NCBI GenBank assembly: GCA_000499405.2
Contig: HG738137.1
Coordinates: 14,377,661 to 14,441,660 of the forward strand
DNA length: 64,000 nt
Direction of reading: 5' to 3'
DNA from: Onchocerca volvulus
Lineage: Eukaryota > Nematoda > Chromadorea > Rhabditida > Onchocercidae
A program made the position numbers and the translations under genes. Positions 1-24,730 of the stretch are shown here, piece by piece; position 1 is the stretch's first letter; every line of letters starts with the position of its first letter. The notes under the pieces were generated by a model, which had not been told where the DNA came from, searched no databases, and was given only the letters and a program-made list of their open reading frames with translations.

Positions 1-1579
1 ATTTCTTTGTATTGTTAAATTACGTGAGATCATGTTTAAGTCATATCTTTATGAAAGATGACATTTACGCTTTTTGTTTTTTCTAAAAACATTATACTTC
101 TCTTTTATGTACCAATATTAATTGATGGTTTTTTTTCACTTAATTAAATTAGATGATTCCAGTTACTAGAAGAATTTGAAAAAATTCCATGCATAAAGTA
201 AAATTAATTATTTAGAAAATGAAGGGAAATTAGCACAAGTAAATTTATTCAAATGCCGAAAAAAATTGAATTGATTGCAGTACTAAGATATAAGTTGAAA
301 GTACTAAATCATTTTTCATATTTCAAAAATCAAAATTATCAGATGCATTCTACATTTTAAAATGTTGAAAACTCTAAATTGTATTTAACATTTTTGCAGT
401 TTAAGTACTAAGAGAGATATGTTTAGCACTCATGTTTTAATTTTTTTTCTCCTCTCTTTTTGCTTTTCTTGGCCAAAGTTTAGCTTGATTATTTAATTTG
501 ATTTTGTTAATTTATAATTTTGAGTTCTAGTATCATTTTATTTATGATGATCTGGAATATCCATTACTAATTCATAATTTTTTATGTGATACATTGATAA
601 TACTGTCATTTTCATGAAAGATAATAGTTATAAACTACATGCTAAAAACATTATACTTCTTTATTTATATGCCAAAATTAATTGATAATCTTTTTTGCTC
701 AATTAAATTAGATATTTATAGTTCCTAGAAAAATTTGGAAAATTTTTCCACGAAAATTTTTCATTTTTTTTCTAAATTTTTTCAAAAAATTTTGCTCATA
801 TAAAATTTAATTAATCTTTTTGTATCCACAGTACCTAATGCTACCATCTCATTATAAATAATCATTTTGGATAAATTCCATTTTGGATGGATAAATTTAT
901 TTCTTATTAAGACTCATGCATTTCTATTATCGTCAACAAATAAATTCGAAAATGATTAGTTTGTTTGGTATATACTTGAATTTAATTTGACATATGTAAT
1001 CGATATCATGTCTGTTATTTGTTTATTGATTCATTTTTCCTCAATGCACGAGAAATTCATTAATGTTAATTTTTAAATTATTTTTTCTATTCATTTGCCA
1101 GGTTGTTAGTCCAGTATTGTAAGCCTAAATTATTACATAATGATTTCAATCATGAAAAATAATCGTTATTATTTAAAACAGAAAATAAATATACTTTTTA
1201 AATTAGTTTAGTATATCATTTTAAACTTTCAATATATCCATTATTTTTTTTCTTATCTAGCAGATGTTTTGGATGGAAAGATATTAAAGTTATGAAGATT
1301 GTTGGCTGACAATTAGGCTCATTTAATAGATATATACTTCAAACATTTCCTTATCATATAAGTAGTAAATGTTGACTTTCTTGTAGGAAAATGGAAATTA
1401 CATAATATCGATAATTAATAAAATTCGTTTTGTTTAATTCATTTGTTGGTTTTACTATTAGCCAAGTATAAATGTTTGGAAGAAGATAACGAAAACAAAT
1501 TCAGCTAATTCAAGAAAAAAATAATATTTCATGTTTAATTTCAGGAAAAATTTGAGAAAGCGATCCCTGCGGAATTGAG

Positions 1580-1580
<1 letters not shown>

Positions 1581-1607
<27 letters not shown>
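1581..1607. repeat. (TA)n microsatellite
   Basis: Uninterrupted alternating TA tract of about 27 bases in noncoding DNA upstream of the kinase gene. Confidence 0.85.
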
Positions 1608-1610
<3 letters not shown>

Positions 1611-3404
1611 GTAAGCTGCAAGAACATTTCCATATCTTTTTTTTTTACTTATTGATAATTGAAACAGTTGGTTTGTGATTTCAGATTTTCTTTTATCTTA
1701 TCATGATTAGGCGTTTATCTTCGTAGGATATTAGTTATGATTGATTTAAGCTTTCATTTCCACCACATTTGTTAATTATAAGTCTACTTTTCTATGATAC
1801 TCGAAGATTTTATAATTTCTCATTTGTGAGCTTGTTTTGATTAATTTATTTGTGAAAATTGTTTACTATTTATCTTAGAAAATTGTGCCAATTAAGCGAA
1901 GGTTTTAGTAACAAATGGAATTAATTATATAAATTTGTGTTTCGTGTGTATTTTGTTATGAGGAAAATGAAGCATATGCATCAAGTAATCGATGATATGA
2001 TTCTGCAATTCATAAATTTCCTAGCAACATGAAAAATTGAGAATATATATCTAAGACAGAATGTTTTTCTCATTCATTTTTCATCTTCTCAAAGCTTCAG
2101 GAAATATTTTTTGGGACAATCTGAGATAGTCATATCAAGATTTTTTTTTTTCAGTAAGCTATAACAAAAAAATAAAGTTAGTTTAGCAAGTTTATATGTA
2201 AGTGTTTACTAAATTAATTTAATTGTAACAATAATCGTAATATGTTAATTATAAAGTGTGAAATATGCATCTGTCGTGGAATATAAATTTATTATTTATA
2301 GATAAGAAATTTTTCCAAATTTATAAAAAAAGGAGATAAGATAGAGAACGTTGTTTATTAATCATTAGTTACAATTAACAATTATCACTGTCGATATGCT
2401 TACTATTGTTTCTTATAATTAACATTTTAAAGTGAGGGATTATGAAATTGATTTAGAGTTTAAGCTATACTGTTGGGAATTACATATCCATGGACTTCAT
2501 TTCCTTTAAATATTTTATTTCAGTCAATAATTTTAATTTCAATTTTCAAGAAAATAGTAAGAGAGCAACTTTTTGTTTGGTGAAAAAAGAAAAAAAAAAG
2601 AAATTACATTTTTAGTACAAAAATATTAGGCTAGTTAAATGCGATTGATTTTTACTTTAACATGTCAAGTTATGGGGTAATTCTTCTTATTCATTGAAAT
2701 TATTCATTGAAAAAGCGATTATCCTTTATTTATTTATTTTTTTTGAACTTATTTTTCTGGTTTTTTCATACCTTTTATGATAGCTACATTACCAATAAGA
2801 AAAATGATACAAGCAATAGATTAGAAGATCAACACTGTGGAAATCAATCTGAAGTGATACTTTTATAGTAATAGTTATTTTGATGCAAAATATAAGCTTT
2901 AGTTTTTTTTTTTTTTTCAAAGCAATCTTTTTTATAGATAGTACTAAAGTTTTCTTCTTTTTTTCTTTTCCTTTTCCTTTTTTTTTCAAAGTTATTTCAA
3001 CAAATAATTTTCTAAGAAGTCTTCAAATCTTTTTATGTTGAACATTTTTTATCGAGTTCAAGTTCAGTCTCATTATTTTTTGTTTCTTCATCATAGGTAC
3101 ATGAATTTCTTTTCTCTCTTTTTTTTTTTTTTTTTAAAAACGGAGATTGGAAAGGGAAGAAGATGATGCAATGATAGGTGAATTGATGCGTGGAGGATGG
3201 GTGATTGTCATTTTGCAAATTGCGGCTTCATTTTTCTTCCTCTTTTTTTTTTTTGTTTCTTCGTTTAAAAGAATTTTCAAAAAGTTTGCCAGTATTATTG
3301 ATTTTAGTTCACTGTGGTATAAAACAAAGATAAGGAACGAAAATTTTTAATGATTGATTAAATGAATGTTATTTGAATTATTTGCTTGCTTTACTAATTG
3401 ATTG

Positions 3405-3405
3405 C

Positions 3406-3445
<40 letters not shown>

Positions 3446-3458
3446 ATATATATATATT
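3405..3458. repeat. (TA)n/(CATA)n microsatellite
   Basis: Alternating AT tract broken once by a CATATACATA interruption. It creates a spurious open frame rich in Tyr and Ile. Confidence 0.85.
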
Positions 3459-5433
3459 TTGGGTTATTCATTCGCATATTTTTGGTTTAATTATTAGTTT
3501 GAAATTATTGATTTTTTCAATTTATTTATTGATTAATCAAGGCCATATGGATCACATAACTACATATTCTAAATAATGCAATATCTATTATTTATATGTT
3601 TATTTCGTAATTTTTTCATTTCATTCTTCAGTTTTATTTCTTTTTTTAGTAATATAACTTATTGTTATTTAACTTTTGTAGAAGAATGTGAAAAATATCG
3701 ATTATCGACTGGTTTTTATTTTTTGTCTTTTTTTTTTTTCAATAATATAATTTATTATAATTTGATTATTTCGTAAAAAAAATATCGATTATTAACCGGT
3801 TTGATATATAGGTATAGATGAATTATGAATTAGACATATAGATATATTATGGATTAGACTATATACATATAGATGTTTATATGTATCATAAGAAATATAG
3901 GTGTTTATATATATCATAAGAAATATAACAGGTAACGACAACCTATCGTACCTATCGTTTTTTTTTTTTCTCTGTTCAATTCAGAGAAAAATATGTTTTT
4001 AGTTCAAAAATTATTTCTGAAAACATTAACGATGATGTAACATAGAAAGAAAATGAACAATTTCTTATTTCTTTCTTTTTTTTTCCTATTTATACGGTAA
4101 CTTTTATTGAAGAAGAAAATACTTCAAATTGAAATTTATATGAAATTCATATGATAGCTTTGAAAAAAGTTAACTGAGCAAGATGAGATTAATTTTGATG
4201 CCATATAACTTTTATTTCATATTTTGATTCTTTATTGCATGTATATGTATATATATGTATGTTTGGTATTAAATAAGAAATAAGAATTGATTTGATTTTT
4301 TATTTTGTTTTTTTTGTTTTTTATTTTTTTCCAATTACCATATGTTAATAATAATAATATATTTATCTATTCTTTTTGACTTTTATTTTATTGAAAATTC
4401 TCCATTGCTTTCTCAAAAATCATCTCTCTTTTCAAGCCTTTCGTTCAAAATTGTTCATTTTTTATCTTTTTTTCCTACTTTCTTTGTCAGCTAACTTTCT
4501 TTATCTCCATTATTATTTCTCTTAGGCTAAAAATTTCTACTGTATTTTATATATATTTTGACAGCTGACATTATAAGCGAACGTCTTCCAAGAAATATAT
4601 CAACTATTCGAAGTTCTTCTTCTGGTTGATTGTTTGGTGCATCAGTTGCACTGTTAACCCCTCTTTCGCTATTTCAATGATAATGCATTAGTTTAGTTGA
4701 AATTTGAGAAGTCTATTTCCATAAGATCATAGTTCGTTCATTTAATTTTACATACTTAAATAATGAAATCGTTTGATTATTTCAATTGTTCAAATATGCA
4801 ACAAATAAGTAAATATCACGAAATATTATAATTTTCATTATTTTCATTTCATTATTCAAATCTTTTTCAAAGTTTAATATATAAAATAATATTATAATAA
4901 AAATGATTTGCATATTGGTCAATTTTTTTTTTTTTTTCATTTTCGTTTATTTCATTGCCTATTATCATTATTCGAGATAATTTGCCATTATGATTAGCTA
5001 AGATATTTTCAAATATAACACAGTTTTTCCTTTTATTTCAGATTTCCATTCCAATTCCAGAAAAGCAAAGCCTGCAGTTTGCTGTAGATTTGTAGATATT
5101 TTAAATTGCATCAAATCAAATTTGCTAGGAGTGAATGGTGGTTACGATCGTGTTGCAGTGCTATTTTTATTGCTATTATTCTGCTTTCTGGATACTTACT
5201 GAATTTACTTAAAAAAAAGTCCAAAATTTTTAAAGGCATATACTATACTAATTTTGTCAGGTCCAAGGAATTCCTTTTTTTTTCTCTCTTTTTTTGTGTT
5301 CCTTTTTTTCTATTGTCATTCATTCAGATTTCTGCTTTCATCCGTTCTAATCTGTCCATTCATTCATATTTCCCTTATTTCTATTTTCTTCAAATTTTAT
5401 TGAAGCAATTACTTTTCTTCTTCCACTGTCAAT

Positions 5434-17764
<12,331 letters not shown>

Positions 17765-17946
17765 ATAGAAAATATTTCTTCTTTTTTGAGTTTTATTATG
17801 TTTATTTTTGTGTAAGAACTATCAAAAAGTGCCTTTTTCCTTTTCTTCCTTACCTTTTTCATTTCTTTGTGATGGAAAAAAAGAAAATAGAATTTATACC
17901 TAATTAAGAAATGGATAAGACTTTTCTATTTCCGTTTAATTCCAAA

Positions 17947-17952
17947 AATAAA
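17947..17952 (+). terminator. Polyadenylation signal of the kinase gene
   Basis: AATAAA about 180 bases after the stop codon at 17762-17764, in a plain AT-rich 3' UTR. It is the first exact signal downstream. Confidence 0.55.
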
Positions 17953-17964
17953 ACTGACTAACTA

Positions 17965-19913
17965 AAACTAAACTAAAAAAAGTGAGAAAAAAATTCATTT
18001 CTATGAGAAACATGCAATACCAAGCAGATTCTTTGCTTGATTTGTTGAATATTTTTTTTTTCTAAAATTTAAAATGCAAATGGCTAATGCTATATTTGAC
18101 TTTTCCTGCAAATTTAGAGTTGAAAATTTTTTAATTGTTCAGAAAGAAAAATGAAATTACCATCTGGGTTACATTTAAGCAAAGATTTTTTTCAATTCAT
18201 CTTTTTGCACTTAGTTTTTCCTTTTTTTTTTTTGCTTGATTTTATTATTTTGCTTCTTTTTGCACTCAGTTCCTGTTAGAACCATTCGTTTTCCTTTTTG
18301 TCTCTTTTTTCTTTTTTTTTTTTTTTTTTTTTTTTGATTTTAATTTGGTAGCGATTTCTTGTTTATTTCTTCTTTCATTAAATTATTTTATCAAATATTG
18401 TTTTGCCATAAATTTAATCTTCAAATTCTATTATTACAGGAAAGGCTCAAAAAATTTTTCCTTGTTAACTGTGTTTCAATTTTATCTCGCGATTGTTTTT
18501 TTTCTTTTTTTGTGAAGTTTTTATTCGAAAAAAGTAACGACTTATTTTTATGTGATAATAATATCACTTCGTAATTTAAATTGATTTTTAATCTTTAAAT
18601 AGTTTCTTTTTGTAATTCTTGTTTCCTAGGTTATCCAAGCTTATGATAGTTATTGAGTGTACTTTGCTTTTTTTTTCGGGAGAAAAGAGAGATATAATTT
18701 TATATCTAATTTTTTCAAGTCTTTCTATATTTATTGTTCTTAAAAAATTTGAAAATTTTTACACTAGTTAACTTTGGTTTAGTTGCAATCAAAAAAAAAG
18801 TCTAGAATGTTTCCATGATCATTTTTTTTTTCTACTTATTTGAAATCGCAGTATTTTCTTCTTCCTTTCTCGGATTGAGATAATGCAAAATGTATCGATT
18901 CATCATTTCATGCTTTGAAGATACTTTAAACTATTCTCTTAATCCGATCAGCTAAGTAAAATTCTATTATAACTTCAGTTTTTTTTAATACAGTACTGGT
19001 CGCTGAACTAGGGAATGATTTTGCATTTCAAATTGTTTTTAGCTATTATTTTTATATGATAATTTCCTCTGCTTATTGATTAATATTCTTTTTCTAGATT
19101 TTGATGATAGAAGGATATTGTTCTAAAATGACGTAAATATTTCTGTGCGTAAGAATATTTTCTACGAACCTTTTACCCTAATATATTTTGGAATTTTTCA
19201 TTTATCACCGTCTTATCAGTCATTCTGATAAACTCCATTTGAATGATTATCTGGAAAAAATTATTGGTCATAAGATAGGAAAATACTTTTCGGATTATAT
19301 GTTAATTCTAATTGAATAATGTATTTTTCTGTTCTTTTTATTAATTATTAAATAAAAATTTTTATTAGTTCAATATGATTATCATTCGTTATCAACACGA
19401 ATTTATACTGGCATTATAGACACATTCATGTTAGATATAAATATTTGGAATCGTAAGAAAACACATGATATGTCTTACGTAGTTATCAATCGTGGTAATA
19501 TATGGGAGAAATGTATATAGTGCATTATATTTATTGCTAAGTGGGAAATTCTGCAACATATTCTTATTCACTGGAATTTAGGTTTAATAGTTTTTTATCT
19601 CAAGTTATATAAGTGAATTTATCAGATTTTTATGCCTACAGCGAACAAAAATAGTTCATTTGTATTAAATATTTATGATAGTATAATCCATCGTTATTTT
19701 TGGAGCAAAAAAACAAAAGACAGAAATATTGTGGCTATAAATTTTTAATAGACATTTTGTTTAAACGAAGAAAGTAAGAGTTGTTTTTAAAAAGTGTTAA
19801 ATACAAAGCTTATCACGTATGCGAAAAGAGATGACACTGATGCCGGGAATCAGATTTTCTTTTTCAGATTGTCTTATTTGTGAAAAAAAATGTTGTAGCA
19901 AATATTTTAAAGG
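17965..19913. other. Intergenic AT-rich DNA
   Basis: Long poly-T tracts (for example near 18310-18336), no coding signal on either strand. A TTTTTCAG acceptor ending at 19867 lies 47 bases before the next start codon and is a plausible trans-splice acceptor. Confidence 0.5.
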
Positions 19914-20776
19914 ATGTCCCTAGAAGATGAAACTATTGAAAAAGAAGTTCAACCAATACGTAAAATTGGCTTAAAGGTTAAATTTTGTATTTTCAAAATC
20001 TTAGTTACATAGTTATTAATTTCGAAGAAGAAATACGAAGAAAAATATGGGGAGATAAAGAAATCGTAAATTGGAATTAAATAGGATCATATAGCAATTT
20101 AACAGTCACCATTAAATTCATTGCAAAACCATTTCCGATATCCTTTAAGAGCTATTTCTCCCTTATTAATTTTTCTTAAAGAACACTTGCAAATAAAAGT
20201 TTATCAAGATTTCTAATTCCTTGGAATTATTTTCTTATCTTTCTTACACTTTTAAATCTTCATACCGTCATGAATGCTATATATGTCTTTCAGGAAAAAA
20301 TTCAAGCTGATCCAGGATTTCCAACTACAGTTATATCAACAATAGTTAGCTTTACTCTATCAAACTTATTTTTCTACGGTATTACGGGAAATCCACGTGC
20401 TGGCATGTAATGTTTTCAATGTTTCTATGAAAAAAAAAAAAATGATAATTTTTTTTTTTCAAGAATTTTCTTAAATTCTTTAATAAAATTCCGAAAATTT
20501 TCTGATTTATCATTAATATTGCGTAGTAGTTTAGTGATTCATTAATACAGGCTTGCTGGTTTGATATCAATTCCATTATGTGTCATAACAAATATACTGG
20601 ATACGGAACAGGATTATAAAATATGGAAGGAAACAGAAGGAATGAGAGCACGTGGTCTGCCGGAAATATTAATTTCAAAAAAACCGAAATACGATTGGGA
20701 TTATTATGAACCATTGCGAAAAGAAATTGAACGATTTTACAGTAATGATGCCGAAACCAAGCAGGAAGCCAATTGA
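19914..20776 (+). CDS. Small membrane protein of unknown function (133 residues)
   Basis: I do not recognise the family. Three exons, 19914-19976, 20294-20406 and 20551-20776, join in phase to 133 residues ending at TGA 20774-20776. The N-terminus (MSLEDETIEKEVQPIRK) is acidic and hydrophilic. Two hydrophobic stretches follow at about residues 33-50 (TTVISTIVSFTLSNLFFYG) and 58-74 (GMLAGLISIPLCVITNIL), linked by a short GITGNPRAG turn. This gives a hairpin membrane topology. The charged C-terminal half (KIWKETEGMRARGLPEILI, then PKYDWDYYEPLRKEIERFY) looks conserved in style, with many Tyr, Trp, Arg and Glu residues, as in small mitochondrial or ER membrane proteins. That localisation is speculation. 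Clean GT-AG introns and codon-like composition argue it is real. It sits about 2.1 kb downstream of the kinase gene on the same strand, too far for a typical nematode operon. Confidence 0.75.
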
Positions 20777-21390
20777 TTTTTATTTCACTTTTTTGATAAA
20801 TATTCTCGAAACCAAGTGATCTTTATGCTTTATATTAGATCTTTTTAAAAGTTAAGATAAGTTGCCATTTCGCATAAAGTTTCTTTTTTTTCTTTTTTTT
20901 TTATATATTCTGTCTCGATGTTTCCTTATTGTTTCATCAGTTAATTTCTTTGGTAGATAAAGTTTCAAGTCAGGCATATGGGATAATATGTAATGCATAA
21001 CTTGTCTTAAATTTGACAATATTTCCAAAAAAACATTATATTAATCAGTGACAGTTTTTACCTTTTTGAAAACCTTGTTTAGCAATTCGTTGTGGGTGAA
21101 ATCCACTGATTACATTCGTTTCATTCATGCAACATTGGATTTGAATTCTTGGCTTGGCAATCCCATTTTTCTGTTCAGAATTTTTATTACTGTTGTCTAA
21201 CATAACATTGGATTTTGTCTAGAATTTTTATCTTTGTTATCCACGCAACACTGGATTTGAGTTTGGTTACTCCATATCACCCATAGCAAGTACAGTTTAC
21301 AATATGTTAATTACAGCGTAAAAAACAAAGTTTGAACACACAAAGATTTTTGATCATTTGAAAATATTTTTATAATGGAAATATTTCAGT
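20777..21390. other. Intergenic DNA between the small membrane-protein gene and the retrotransposon cluster
   Basis: No exon seen. Two related segments near 21120-21150 and 21205-21260 repeat phrases such as CAACATTGGATTTG and CAACACTGGATTTGA, suggesting an old local duplication or decayed element. Confidence 0.4.
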
Positions 21391-21394
21391 TATT

Positions 21395-21560
21395 TCCGAC
21401 AGTGATCCTTATTACAAAATGTGCAGGGTCTTCTTTTCTATACTTTTTTTCGAGCTAATAATTTATCTACTTTTGGTTGTTTCCTTTGGTTTGGATTTCA
21501 AGACCATTAGGTTTTGTTTGGTTTGTCAGAACTAAGGCAGAAGTTGTTGTGAAAAGCTTG
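21395..21560 (-). pseudogene. Fragment of a BEL/Pao gag zinc-knuckle region
   Basis: On the - strand 21401-21440 encodes a short Cys-rich piece (RRPCTFCNKDHC in style). The same piece occurs in the gag genes at 23.9 kb and 31.3 kb, where it lies next to the CCHC knuckles. Similarity to the 31.3-31.45 kb gag continues for about 120 bases. No open frame survives. It is an additional, separate gag relic, or the 3' neighbour of the main element. Confidence 0.5.
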
Positions 21561-22299
21561 AAATTTGAATTGAGCTATGGAAGGAACAGATTTATATTAA
21601 TTCCTTTATTCACAGTAATGGTAATCGAAGAAAATATAATTGGCAGTACAGTAGAAAATCAGGCGTGTAGTGAAGTAAACGTTTTTATTATGACTCTTAT
21701 GACTCTCTCTGGGTGATGTCGATTGGTTTTTTTGAGATGAATATGCTAGCAGCTCGGACAGGAGTAACGTGGCTTAAGATCGTCCAGTCAGAGCGAAATC
21801 AATTCGAAAGAATGATTAGTGGAAAAAGTATTTTTTTTTTTTTGGAATTTAGTGGGGGTACTTTAAATGTTAAGAATTGAGCCTGTTGGGATAGAATACA
21901 ATTGATAATAAAGTAATTGTAAGAAAAGAAGTGTTCATAAAGAAAAAAATGTTACGACAGTTTAATTGAATGCAAAGATAGTTACGGATCTGCAAGCACA
22001 AGATTTAATGATTTTATTAGTTGTAAACAGAAACGTTTAGATATGATTGTAAATTAGCATAGGAAATAGCACGCAATAAGAAATAAAGATGATGATTCAT
22101 CAGTAAATTTTACAAAATTTTAACTATTTGATTATAAAATTTTCCATAATAATTAGTTTTAATGTGAATCATTTTCGGTTTTCCTGTCATTCCCGGAGAG
22201 AGTGGTTTACTTATCGTATTTCTTTTTTGTTGAATAATTGATTTTTCATTTGGAATTGGTGATTTCTTTGTTGAACTTCGAGTTCGTCAAGCAGTGGGT

Positions 22300-22961
22300 T
22301 CTTCGGGTTACACAGTTTCACTCATAGAGTTTTCTGATTGATCTTTTTGTTTAACTTCCAAAATATATAACATATTTATTGGCCGGTTTAAACTTTTTCC
22401 ATGAAGCATTTCTATCTGAGCACTTTTTATCCTTCCATTCTTACTTACATTAAGCTTTGTTATCTTAGCTAATGTCCAAATACCACATGGGGTTCGTGAA
22501 TCATTTACAAGTATTGAAATCAATCAATTTTGAATCTTGTTCATTGATAGTTTGAAAAACTAACTGGAATTGACTGGCATTGTCGGATAGAATCAATTCA
22601 GGGTAGCCTTGTCGTGCTACAAATCTTCTGAGCAGGATAAGGAAACTTTCTGCTATTAAATCATCTACCAATTCGAGATATACTGCTCGAGTAGTAGAAC
22701 ACGTAAACAGAGATATCCACCTTTTTTCGATCCGATTTCCGTTTTGACTGTGATTGGGCCCAGATAATCTAAACCAATTCGTACAAATATTCTAGAAGGT
22801 TTTATTCGACTTTTAGGATTATTTGGCGTTGGTGGTAGTTTGAATGGTTTGGCCTTCCATCTTTTGCATCCCATACATTTGTTTAATACTCGCTTAACTT
22901 CTGTTCTTTCCTTTGGTATCCAGTATGATCTCCTTAATTCAGAAATTGTATGCGCCATCCC
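22300..22961 (-). pseudogene. Integrase core and C-terminal domain of the host BEL/Pao element
   Basis: After the 4.5-kb insert, the - strand resumes with the rest of the zinc-binding domain (RRSYWIP, then CMGCKRW supplying the Cys pair). A catalytic-core start follows (GLDYLGPITVK). A frameshift near 22715 and stops interrupt the core. The segment 22308-22523 (VNDSRTPCGIWTLAKI, SLNRPINMLYILE) matches the DUF5641-type tail that ends BEL/Pao polyproteins. Integrase would insert the cDNA into the genome; this copy cannot. Confidence 0.75.
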
Positions 22962-22997
22962 TGTGGAAATTGTTTGAATCCTTCTGGAAGATATTTT

Positions 22998-23660
22998 TGT
23001 AAGTGTAATCATGTTCTTGTTTTTGCTCTGAGCACTGTGGTTCTCTGTGTCGATTTCTAGGTTACTGTCGTTACCCTGCATACTGTTATCTCCTGCATAT
23101 GCAATTAGATTCGTTGAGTCGAGGGACTCTTTGAAATTGCTTTCTCGGAATTTGCTTATGTAGCCGCTTTCGGCTACCATTAGGCGGACTATTGAATTGA
23201 CTAGAGAGAATCCCGAGCTCATTGCGTGAGCTTTATCAAATTGAATGAATTTGAAGAAATAGTCAGCTCCAGTGATTATGTCAGGTTTCTGCCAGTATCC
23301 CGTCATATCTTCTAGTGGCAGTTGAGTCCATATAAATGCCATGTTGCACTGATTTACAGGAGTAATTTGCAGCTGATTCGTTAGGTAATTCACAGTTGTA
23401 ACTTCAGAGGGACAATTTCGTTATTTGTTGTTTTTATCCCAATACGTGTTTTGGTAACAACTGACGTTTTTGGATTTCTATCGCCAATGAGTCAATTTTC
23501 ATTTTTTCATAGTCCACTTCATCTAGTTTTAATCGCTTTGCCAGTTTCTTTAAAATGCTACTTATTACTGCACCACTGTCAAATAAAACTACGACCTTTT
23601 CCGAGATTGCAGGAATTTCCAGTTTGATTGTTTCGACCTATTTACATAGAAGCAAAACAT
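22998..23660 (-). pseudogene. BEL/Pao aspartic-protease region of the nested element
   Basis: The - strand encodes a retropepsin-like C-terminal stretch (PDIITGADYFFKFIQF, then SGFSLVNSIV) of the kind seen between gag and RT in BEL/Pao polyproteins. Upstream codons around 23400-23660 are in shifted frames. The frame runs on, by chance, across the insertion boundary into the host element's integrase. This creates a 242-codon chimeric open frame (22665-23393), not a natural fusion protein. Confidence 0.65.
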
Positions 23661-24730
23661 CTCTATTTCCTCGATTTCTTTGGTTTAATGTTGATTAACT
23701 GCCTTTGTTGATATTTTCTCTTTGTTCGGTTTGTCACATTGGATGCTATCTCCATATTTGATGTGGCATAGCACAGTATTGTGTGAACCTTTGCAGTGGA
23801 AACATGAATATTTCTTTTTGCTGCAGTTACTTTCCTTATGTCCTGGATGAAGACAGTTTATGCAAGCACTGTTTTCTTTCAGTCGTTCCATTCGCTGCTT
23901 AAGACTGGGATAGATCTGACATTCGTTATCCCAATGATCCTGCTTGCAGAATGAACAAGGTCTTCTCGTTTTTTCAATCTTTTTTGAGTTAGAATTCTCT
24001 CTTGCTCTATTTTTCGATGGTATGGTTGTGGCTAACGGTTGTGCTATGGTTGTATGGTTGTGGCTAACGCCGAGGTTTTATTCCTAGCATGTTGTATGTA
24101 TGATCTCGACTTGCTTTTGATTGGTTTTTATACTTTCTTAAGATTGAGGGATTGGCTTCTTGTTACTTCTTCATTTCTCTGAACAAATTTTCCGAGAAAT
24201 AATCTCAATTTGGTAACTGACCATAATTCCTGTTCTTCTTTTTGCTGATAAATTTTATCTAGAATCCAGATTGGCTATTTATTTTCGATCATAATTTCGA
24301 TACTGGATTGTTCCAAATTTTCGCCCATTGCTTCTAGTTGTTGAAGTATTCTTTCGACAGCTTCAGCTGTTGTTTTCCATTCGCGATCATTTTTCTTGAC
24401 CGAATGCAATTTGTTGTGAAGGGATTTTTTGATTATATGGGATTTTCCGAACTTTTCTTCACGAACTTTCCTTATGACTTAATAATTTTCTGGGGTTATG
24501 CCATAGCCCCTAATGGCTTTTGATGCGTCTCCTCTAAGACATGCCATTAAATAGTTGAGTTTTTTAATATCTGGAATATTTTTCGATGCACTGCTGCATC
24601 AAAACTACTCCAGAATTCTCTCCATTCTTTTGGATTACCATTGAATATAGGCAGTAGCAATTGTGGCAAATTCACTGTTTGATGAAGTGCCATTTTTGTC
24701 GATTCCTTTTGGTAGTTGGTTCGTCCTTTG

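Larger units (their letters stand above)
1..5433. other. AT-rich noncoding region upstream of the protein kinase N gene
   Basis: I see no convincing exon on either strand. The stretch is dominated by A/T homopolymers and dinucleotide repeats, for example (TA)n near 1581-1607 and 3405-3458. The open frames in it are short and low in complexity. A polypyrimidine tract ending in TTTCAG at 5036-5041, before a less AT-rich stretch, could be a trans-splice or 5'-UTR acceptor for the kinase gene. This is a guess from sequence only. Promoter elements could lie here but none is recognisable. Confidence 0.5.

Noticed and set aside
3373..3776. + strand open frames rich in Tyr, Ile and Phe
   Set aside because: They are translations of (TA)n and poly-T tracts.
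22665..23393. A natural protease-integrase fusion gene
   Set aside because: The junction coincides exactly with the GGGAT duplication and a remnant LTR end, so the fusion is an insertion accident.
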